Below, piece by piece: positions 33,759-38,906 of a stretch of DNA of 38,906 bases. The position numbers were made by a program, and so were the translations under genes. Below the pieces are notes generated by a model. The model was not told the DNA's origin and did no database searches. It was given only the letters and a program-made list of their open reading frames with translations. The stretch is from Oleispira sp. (GTDB lineage: Bacteria > Pseudomonadota > Gammaproteobacteria > Pseudomonadales > Oceanobacteraceae), in contig JAESQF010000052.1 in NCBI GenBank assembly GCA_016765295.1, positions 1-38,906 of the forward strand. The letters run 5' to 3'. Every line of letters starts with the position of its first letter. Position 1 is the stretch's first letter.

Positions 33759-34583
33759 TTGCAAAAACATAAAGGAAGACTAATACAAGCTTGGCGCTTA
33801 ACGTGCGCGGCGCAATATATTTTATTAGCCGCTATTGTTGTGCCTGTCATATTTAGCCCTCTAACCCGAAAATTCCCCAAGCGCAGGAAGGTTGCCAGTT
33901 TTCTCTACCGACGTTTTTATAATGCATTAAATATCCAGCTAACTATCAAAGGCAGCCCAACCCAAGAACCCTCATTATGGGTTTGTAATCACATATCTTG
34001 GCTCGATATATTATTACTCGCTGGCAATAATACAGTCGACTTCATTGCTAAAACAGAAGTCGGAAAATGGCCCCTCATAGGCTACATCGTTAGAAAAGCA
34101 GGCACTTTATTAATCGATCGTGATAATAAATTCCAAGCCTATCGCTCACTGCCTTTACTGCAAGAACGTATACAAGCAGGCATGCCCATTGTTGTATTCC
34201 CCGAAGGAACGACAACCAACGGCAACTCAACCCTACCGTTTAAACCAATGTTCTATCAAGCTGCCATCCGTGAAAATATTCTAGTACAGCCGATATCACT
34301 GCAATATTTTGATGCCAACGGCGAAGTAACAGATTCTGTGGCATTTATTAACGACGATGACTTCTCTAGCAGTTTAAAGCGCATTTTAAAACAGCCTAAA
34401 ATATTTGCTGAGATCCATTTCTTACCCGTAATGTCAGCCAATGATTATCACCGCAAGCAACTCGCGCAGCTGAGTCGAAAAACCATTAATCACAGTCTGG
34501 CGCAATACGGCTCAAGTAAAAATCACATTGATAAGCAAAGCACTGCACACCAGGCACCGATAGCAAATTTATCAAAAGCGTGA
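33759..34583 (+). CDS. olsA: Lyso-ornithine lipid O-acyltransferase OlsA-like
   Basis: 274 residues of the PlsC (1-acyl-glycerol-3-phosphate acyltransferase) family. The HX4D catalytic motif is NHISWLD (about 76-82) and the acceptor motif FPEGTTTNG follows near 147. An N-terminal membrane helix (about 15-35) anchors it to the inner membrane. It probably adds the second acyl chain to lyso-ornithine lipid made by the upstream gene, although a PlsC role cannot be excluded. The start is TTG at 33759 with GGAG at 33748-33751, seven bases upstream. The operon gap is 51 bp. Confidence 0.8.
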   Translation: MQKHKGRLIQAWRLTCAAQYILLAAIVVPVIFSPLTRKFPKRRKVASFLYRRFYNALNIQLTIKGSPTQEPSLWVCNHISWLDILLLAGNNTVDFIAKTEVGKWPLIGYIVRKAGTLLIDRDNKFQAYRSLPLLQERIQAGMPIVVFPEGTTTNGNSTLPFKPMFYQAAIRENILVQPISLQYFDANGEVTDSVAFINDDDFSSSLKRILKQPKIFAEIHFLPVMSANDYHRKQLAQLSRKTINHSLAQYGSSKNHIDKQSTAHQAPIANLSKA

Positions 34584-34670
34584 GCAGTAGAATCCCCCTC
34601 AAACAGATAAAATAAACAAGCATTCAATTATATAGGCAGTTAGCTGTACAGACTGGACTACGCTGTTACA

Positions 34671-35171
34671 ATGCGCTTAATTTTACATAGGCCAAATACG
34701 ATGCGTAGCAAGTTTTTAGAGTGGTTAGCGTCAGCTAAGGGGATACGTCAAATTATTAATATTTATGGCCCCTATTTTGGCGCTGGGGTTAAAGTCACCT
34801 ACATTAATAAAGATTTTCGCCAAGCGAAGGTCAGCTTGCCTCTACGCTGGTACAACCGAAACTATGTCGGTGTACATTTTGGCGGCAGTCTTTACTCTAT
34901 GATCGACCCTTTTTACATGCTTCTGCTAATGAATAATCTTGGCAAAGACTATATCGTATGGGATCAAAGTGCTGAAATAGAGTTCATTAAACCGGGCATA
35001 GGCACCGTCTCGGCAAACTTTATTGTGACTGATCAGATGCTGGCGGAAATTAAGCAAAAAACAGCGAATGGTGATAAATTTTTACCGACTTATCCGGTAA
35101 CAATTTTTGATGAAAACGGTGATGTTGTTGCCAAAGCGAATAAGACGCTTTATATACGGCGTAAACGCTAA
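34671..35171 (+). CDS. DUF4442 hotdog-fold protein
   Basis: 166 residues of the DUF4442/PaaI-like thioesterase-fold group: GVHFGGSLYSMIDPFYMLLL contains the HFGGSLYSM signature of the family's central helix, followed by VWDQSAEIEFIKPGIG. The catalytic competence of these proteins is not established; an acyl-thioester role is a guess from the fold and from the ols neighbours. Met11 (34701) is an alternative start with AGG upstream. It lies 87 bp after olsA on the same strand. Confidence 0.82.
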   Translation: MRLILHRPNTMRSKFLEWLASAKGIRQIINIYGPYFGAGVKVTYINKDFRQAKVSLPLRWYNRNYVGVHFGGSLYSMIDPFYMLLLMNNLGKDYIVWDQSAEIEFIKPGIGTVSANFIVTDQMLAEIKQKTANGDKFLPTYPVTIFDENGDVVAKANKTLYIRRKR

Positions 35172-35223
35172 AAACTCTGCTAATCTTTAATTAGATTCCA
35201 TTGTTTAAAGGTAGATAGTTAAC

Positions 35224-35550
35224 GTGAATAATCTCAGCATCGCCGCCGCCGTAGAAAATATTTTTGACTTAATCAAGATTCTTGACGATGCCTACTGGGA
35301 AGCAAATAGCTGTGACGAGAAGGATTATGTTTATAATTTATCCAGCATATTAACCGCTGAGTATATTGAACTGAACAAGCTGAGTGTTCAAGACCATCAT
35401 TTTGACTATGAAGTTATTTCCATAAGCCAAGAAACGCTGAAACAAGCTCTGAGCCAATTTCAATTACGGGCTCCCAATCAAATCCGCCGACAAACAACCT
35501 TAGTAAAAGTAAATGACTTACTAAACCTGCTTATCGTCGCTCTGAATTAA
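35224..35550 (+). CDS. Small hypothetical protein
   Basis: 108 residues from GTG 35224, which has AAAGG twelve bases upstream, rather far. No in-frame alternative is better. Predicted mostly helical, acidic in the first half (ILDDAYWEANSCDEKDYVY), with no signal peptide, membrane helix or family I recognise. It follows the DUF4442 gene by 52 bp and converges on the diguanylate cyclase gene (5 bp between ends). Confidence 0.65.
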   Translation: MNNLSIAAAVENIFDLIKILDDAYWEANSCDEKDYVYNLSSILTAEYIELNKLSVQDHHFDYEVISISQETLKQALSQFQLRAPNQIRRQTTLVKVNDLLNLLIVALN

Positions 35551-35555
35551 GCAAA

Positions 35556-36503
35556 TCAGTTGGTTTGGAAAACCAATTGATTGTCGACCATTACCACTTC
35601 ACTAAAGCTATTGCGACCGGCATCCTTAGTACTGTATAAGGCTTCATCTGCTGCGGCAATTAATTGCTCTGGGCGATAGCTGCCATCGGGCTCACACCAC
35701 GCAAGCCCCATGCTTACCGATACATACTCGCCGGCACTAGAATAAGCGTGAGGGATCCTTAGCTTCTCTAATGCTTGCTGTAAACGCTCAGCCACAACCG
35801 CAACACCTTCGGGCTGAATAGACGGCAGCAAAACGATAAATTCCTCGCCACCAAAGCGAGCAACAAAATCTCGTGGGCGCTGCACCGCTGACTTCAACTG
35901 CTGCGCAACCTGGGTTAAGCACTCATCCCCCTGCAGATGCCCATAATGGTCATTAAAGGCTTTAAAATGATCGATATCTATCATTATAAGGCCAATACTG
36001 CCCTGTTCACGGCAAGCACGACGCCATTCTGCATTATAAAATTCATTAAAATAACGGCGATTGGCTATCTGGGTTAAAACATCTGTCATCGATAATGATG
36101 ATAAACGCCGATGTTCTTTTACTTGCGCCAAATGCAGTTTAAGTCGAGCCAAAGTCAAAATAGGCTTATTATAAGGCTTGGCAATAAAATCAAGTGCACC
36201 GCAAGTCAGTGCCAACAATTCAACTTCTTCATTGGCCTCCCCTGCAATAACAATAGGAACATTTCGCATTAAAGGATGGGCTAACCAGACTTGGCAAAAT
36301 TCACGGGTTTTTTCCACTAAAAAGTCATAATCTAAGATTAATAAACTCGGAATAACCTCGATATCCTGCAACCAAAAATCCAGCTGAGTTTCTCTAACAA
36401 TACTAGAAATTTGAGCCTCTGAAGAAAGTAAATCACCTAATAATGCTTGGTTTTTTAATCTCTTGTCTGCAATCAATACTAATGGCTTAGTATCCATACC
36501 CAC
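35556..36503 (-). CDS. REC-GGDEF diguanylate cyclase response regulator
   Basis: 315 residues. About 6-125 is a receiver domain with acidic Asp13, phospho-acceptor Asp58 in LLILDYDF and the conserved lysine in FIAKPYNKP. About 135-305 is a GGDEF domain with an active GGEEF site (about 215-219) and an intact inhibitory site RPRD exactly five residues before it, so product inhibition by c-di-GMP is expected. It is soluble, WspR/PleD-like in logic. No histidine kinase is adjacent. It is divergent from the bax/pilZ pair across 184 bp. Confidence 0.94.
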   Translation of the reverse strand: MGMDTKPLVLIADKRLKNQALLGDLLSSEAQISSIVRETQLDFWLQDIEVIPSLLILDYDFLVEKTREFCQVWLAHPLMRNVPIVIAGEANEEVELLALTCGALDFIAKPYNKPILTLARLKLHLAQVKEHRRLSSLSMTDVLTQIANRRYFNEFYNAEWRRACREQGSIGLIMIDIDHFKAFNDHYGHLQGDECLTQVAQQLKSAVQRPRDFVARFGGEEFIVLLPSIQPEGVAVVAERLQQALEKLRIPHAYSSAGEYVSVSMGLAWCEPDGSYRPEQLIAAADEALYSTKDAGRNSFSEVVMVDNQLVFQTN

Positions 36504-36687
36504 CCTTACTTACTCGAATTAACGTTCATAAAAAATTAAATTACATACTTATACCGTTCAGTTACTTATTGAACAAGTATTTACTTTGATAATTATATCA
36601 TCGACCAATAAGATAAAGTCTTTAATTATTGCCTTATCCCCCATAAACTGATTCTCTTTAAATGCCCATAATTCGAGATTATATAAC

Positions 36688-37479
36688 ATGATACGAGCGA
36701 CACTTTTTATCCGCCCTATTATTCTAGCCAGCCTAGCGTCCGTTCTTTTAACCTCAGGTTGTGATAATTCTCAAAATACAGAGTTAGAAAATACTAAACC
36801 AGCAGCCGTAATTAGTGTCAGTGAGAAGAAAGCCAACTTTTTCGCTTATCTACAACCTATGATTGAGCAAGCGAATAACGAAGTATTAGCGCAAAGAGAA
36901 ATACTATTGAGTATTCAAGCTGACTTGCCTCAACTATCTACAGCGCAAACAGAATCTTTGGTGGAACTTACCCATACTTACCGAGTCGATAATAACTTAG
37001 CCCCTAAGCAGCAAGTTTTATCATTAAGCACTAAAATCAATACCATTCCCGCGGCTTTAATTCTTGCTCAAGCAGCAAACGAATCCGCTTGGGGCACAAG
37101 TCGATTTGCTCGTGAAGGTAATAATTTTTTTGGCCAATGGTGCTTTAGTAAAGGCTGCGGTATTGTGCCGAATAGTCGAAACGAAGGTGCAGACCATGAA
37201 GTCGCTAGCTTTGATAGTCCACTAGGGTCGGTTAGAAGCTACATACGTAATTTGAATAGCCATCCGACTTATCAAGGTCTAAGAGATTTACGCGATTTGG
37301 CGCTTGCACAAGGAAATACTCCAAGCGGTGAAACATTAGCCCAAGGCTTAATTGGCTATTCTGAACGTGGTGAAGAGTACGTGAAGGAAATTCAAAGCAT
37401 GATCCGCTATAATAAACTCAGCCGTTTCGATACCGGAAGTATCGACAAAACAGCACCAAGTACTTCGGGTGAAGGATAA
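36688..37479 (+). CDS. Bax-like glucosaminidase-domain lipoprotein
   Basis: 263 residues. Lipobox LTSGC gives lipidated Cys25, followed by Asp-Asn, which in E. coli-type sorting favours retention in the inner membrane facing the periplasm. About 115-245 resembles the glucosaminidase domain of E. coli Bax: ILAQAANESAWGTSRFA with the presumed catalytic Glu, NNFFGQWCF, SPLGSVRSYIRNLNSH and YSERGEEYV. Likely a peptidoglycan hydrolase or a binding derivative of one. The downstream PilZ gene starts 3 bp after its stop, so the two are co-transcribed. Confidence 0.85.
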   Translation: MIRATLFIRPIILASLASVLLTSGCDNSQNTELENTKPAAVISVSEKKANFFAYLQPMIEQANNEVLAQREILLSIQADLPQLSTAQTESLVELTHTYRVDNNLAPKQQVLSLSTKINTIPAALILAQAANESAWGTSRFAREGNNFFGQWCFSKGCGIVPNSRNEGADHEVASFDSPLGSVRSYIRNLNSHPTYQGLRDLRDLALAQGNTPSGETLAQGLIGYSERGEEYVKEIQSMIRYNKLSRFDTGSIDKTAPSTSGEG

Positions 37480-37482
37480 ACA

Positions 37483-37863
37483 GTGACTGCAAAAGATCGC
37501 CGATTTAGTGACCGTTATGAAGGGGCCAGTTTGAAGTTAGAGCTGCGCCCACGTTATTGGTTTGGCTTAAAGAAAGAAAAGTACCCTGCCCTAGTGACCA
37601 ATTTCGCCGTAGGGGGGATTGCCATTATTACGCCATTGAAATTGAAGCTAGGCCAAGTGATACACGTTACCTTACTAAGTGAATTTCACAATATTAGGCA
37701 GCTACCCGCTGAGGTCGTACGCTCCGATGGCAAAGATATGGACTACCGTTATCGCTATGGTCTGCGTTTTAATTTAAATAAACTACCTGAAATCGCCAGT
37801 AATAATACGCATTTTTTATTGAAGCAAATCGAACTGGCCATACGTCAGACCCTCATAACATAA
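37483..37863 (+). CDS. PilZ-domain c-di-GMP-binding protein
   Basis: 126 residues forming a single PilZ domain. The c-di-GMP motifs are DRRFSDR at the N-terminus (RxxxR form) and NFAVGGI (DxSxxG form with Asn and Ala substitutions, tolerated in some receptors). The start is GTG 37483 with AAGGA six bases upstream, located inside the end of the bax-like gene. The partner may be the co-transcribed lipoprotein's pathway; this is inference from gene order. Confidence 0.85.
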   Translation: MTAKDRRFSDRYEGASLKLELRPRYWFGLKKEKYPALVTNFAVGGIAIITPLKLKLGQVIHVTLLSEFHNIRQLPAEVVRSDGKDMDYRYRYGLRFNLNKLPEIASNNTHFLLKQIELAIRQTLIT

Positions 37864-37886
37864 TAAATCACTAACTAATTACTCTT

Positions 37887-37912
37887 CAAACTGACCTATA
37901 TCAGTTTGTTTT
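37887..37912 (+). terminator. Rho-independent terminator after pilZ gene
   Basis: An 8-bp stem CAAACTGA (37887-37894) with TCAGTTTG (37901-37908), a 6-base loop and four T residues. It closes the bax-pilZ unit and separates it from ackA. Confidence 0.7.
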
Positions 37913-37928
37913 AAGTGAAATTAAAACT

Positions 37929-37954
37929 GGCCATCTGCTTGTATTATGATGGCC
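37929..37954 (+). promoter_or_regulatory. Inverted repeat in ackA upstream region
   Basis: GGCCATC (37929-37935) and GATGGCC (37948-37954) flank an A/T-rich 12-bp centre containing TATTAT. The centre could be a -10 region, so the repeat may be an operator around the ackA promoter. No named consensus is matched. Confidence 0.35.
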
Positions 37955-37989
37955 GCGTTAAAATACCAGCAACAAATTAAGGCCCATCA

Positions 37990-38906
37990 ATGAGCAGTAA
38001 TATTCTCGTCCTCAACTGTGGAAGTTCTTCCATTAAGTTCGCTATTTTCGACATGACGAAACAACAAGTATTAATTAGCGGTCTAGCAGAGCGGTTATAC
38101 GAAGCTCAACCTACCATCAATTGGCAAGGTCAATTCAGTGGCCAAGCTACCATCGACGATCAAGGCCACCAAGCCGCTTTAGACAAGCTCGCCAGTTTAT
38201 TAGCCGAGTGGAATATTCTTGATTCGCTTTCAGGCATAGGTCATAGAGTCGTTCATGGTGGTGAAGAGTTTTCCGCATCAACTCTGTTAAACAATGAAAA
38301 CATTAACGCCTTAAAAGCCTTAAATCATTTGGCCCCGCTGCATAACCCAGTCAATATATTAGGGATTGAAGCCTGTCAAAAACTACTGCCCCATTTACCA
38401 CAAGTTGCTGTATTCGATACGGCATTCCATCAGTCGATGCCTGAGCACGCCTACCTTTATGCCGTTCCTCAAGATTGGTACCAAGATCATGGGGTGCGTA
38501 AATATGGCTTCCATGGCACCAGTTATCGCTATATTACCCAAGCTTGTGCTGAGCAACTGCATAAGCCAGCGGAAGAGCTGAATATCCTTTGTGCCCATTT
38601 AGGTAACGGCTGCAGTGCCAGCGCGATATTAAACGGTAAAAGTGTCGATACTAGCATGGGGTTAACTCCGCTTGATGGCCTAATCATGGGCACTCGCAGT
38701 GGCAGCCTCGACCCGAGCGTCATCGAATTTATGATGCGGGCGGAAAGTGCCAGTATTGAAGAGATAATGGCCACCCTCAATAAAAAGAGTGGTTTATTAG
38801 GTCTATCAGGTTGCAGTAACGATATGCGAACGTTATTGGCAGAAGAAGAGTCCGGTAATGAGCAAGCTCGCCAAGCAATAAATGCTTTTTGTTATCGTAT
38901 TGCCCG
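37990..38906 (+). CDS. ackA: Acetate kinase, 3' end outside window
   Basis: The first 305 codons of acetate kinase, which interconverts acetyl phosphate and acetate with ATP. It starts MSSNILVLNCGSSSIKFAIFD (family motif NxGSSS(I/L)K), with HRVVHGGE, VAVFDTAFHQSMP, YGFHGTSYRYI, HLGNGCSA and DTSMGLTPLDGLIMGTRSG all present. The frame is still open at the window end; the usual length is about 400, so roughly a quarter is missing. AAGG eight bases before the ATG supports the start. pta would be expected downstream but is not visible. Confidence 0.96.
   Translation, partial: MSSNILVLNCGSSSIKFAIFDMTKQQVLISGLAERLYEAQPTINWQGQFSGQATIDDQGHQAALDKLASLLAEWNILDSLSGIGHRVVHGGEEFSASTLLNNENINALKALNHLAPLHNPVNILGIEACQKLLPHLPQVAVFDTAFHQSMPEHAYLYAVPQDWYQDHGVRKYGFHGTSYRYITQACAEQLHKPAEELNILCAHLGNGCSASAILNGKSVDTSMGLTPLDGLIMGTRSGSLDPSVIEFMMRAESASIEEIMATLNKKSGLLGLSGCSNDMRTLLAEEESGNEQARQAINAFCYRIA

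Overview
The window looks like chromosomal DNA of a marine, Gram-negative gammaproteobacterium with moderately low G+C (low forties percent by eye). The evidence is a complete System I cytochrome c maturation operon next to an orphan FliK/FlhB-C pair, an FNR/Anr-type site before hemN, ornithine-lipid genes, an AraC regulator of the Arabinose_bd type, and Acs plus AckA. An Oceanospirillales relative (Oleispira/Bermanella-like) is my best guess from gene content alone. I see no tRNA, rRNA, CRISPR array, transposase or integrase.

Layout. 1-3.0 kb: a frameshifted TSUP-type permease, a Qnr-like pentapeptide-repeat protein and a lipoprotein of unknown function. 3.05-6.2 kb (minus): acs followed by an AraC-family regulator. 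6.2-19 kb (plus): the distinctive part, five genes for secreted or outer-membrane proteins sharing DUF11-like Ig modules. They comprise a 1032-aa protein under its own promoter, then three smaller exported proteins and a ~1960-aa outer-membrane protein with a mid-chain OmpA domain. A DUF2804 gene follows. 20.2-27.2 kb (minus): ccmABCDEFGHI in canonical order. 27.5-29.6 kb: fliK-like and flhB-C-like genes. Then come tetR (minus), hemN, a secreted hypothetical (minus), olsB-olsA, a DUF4442 hotdog protein and a small hypothetical. 35.5-37.9 kb: a REC-GGDEF diguanylate cyclase (minus), divergent from a Bax-like lipoprotein and a PilZ protein. The window ends inside ackA.

The strongest candidate for an undescribed system is 6.26-19.0 kb. 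A ~360-bp block before the 1032-aa gene is repeated before the second transcription unit. Both copies carry the same 14-bp palindrome one base upstream of a sigma70 promoter with 17-bp spacing, so the two units are probably co-regulated by one unknown factor. All five proteins are exported and all carry a DUF11-like module. The last has a predicted C-terminal barrel and a peptidoglycan-binding domain. I infer a cell-surface assembly: secreted subunits plus a peptidoglycan-tethered outer-membrane anchor or exporter. A strong hairpin between the small-subunit genes and the barrel gene could set their ratio. In copy 2 the position matching the first gene's ATG is lost; a 57-codon ORF begins there and ends in an ATGA overlap with the next gene.

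The remaining genes fit respiration and lifestyle control: cytochrome c maturation, oxygen-independent haem synthesis, acetate activation and formation (acs, ackA), phosphate-free membrane lipid synthesis (olsBA), and a local c-di-GMP writer/receptor pair. A recurring quirk is short tandem duplications of 13-19 bp at gene ends and in leaders.
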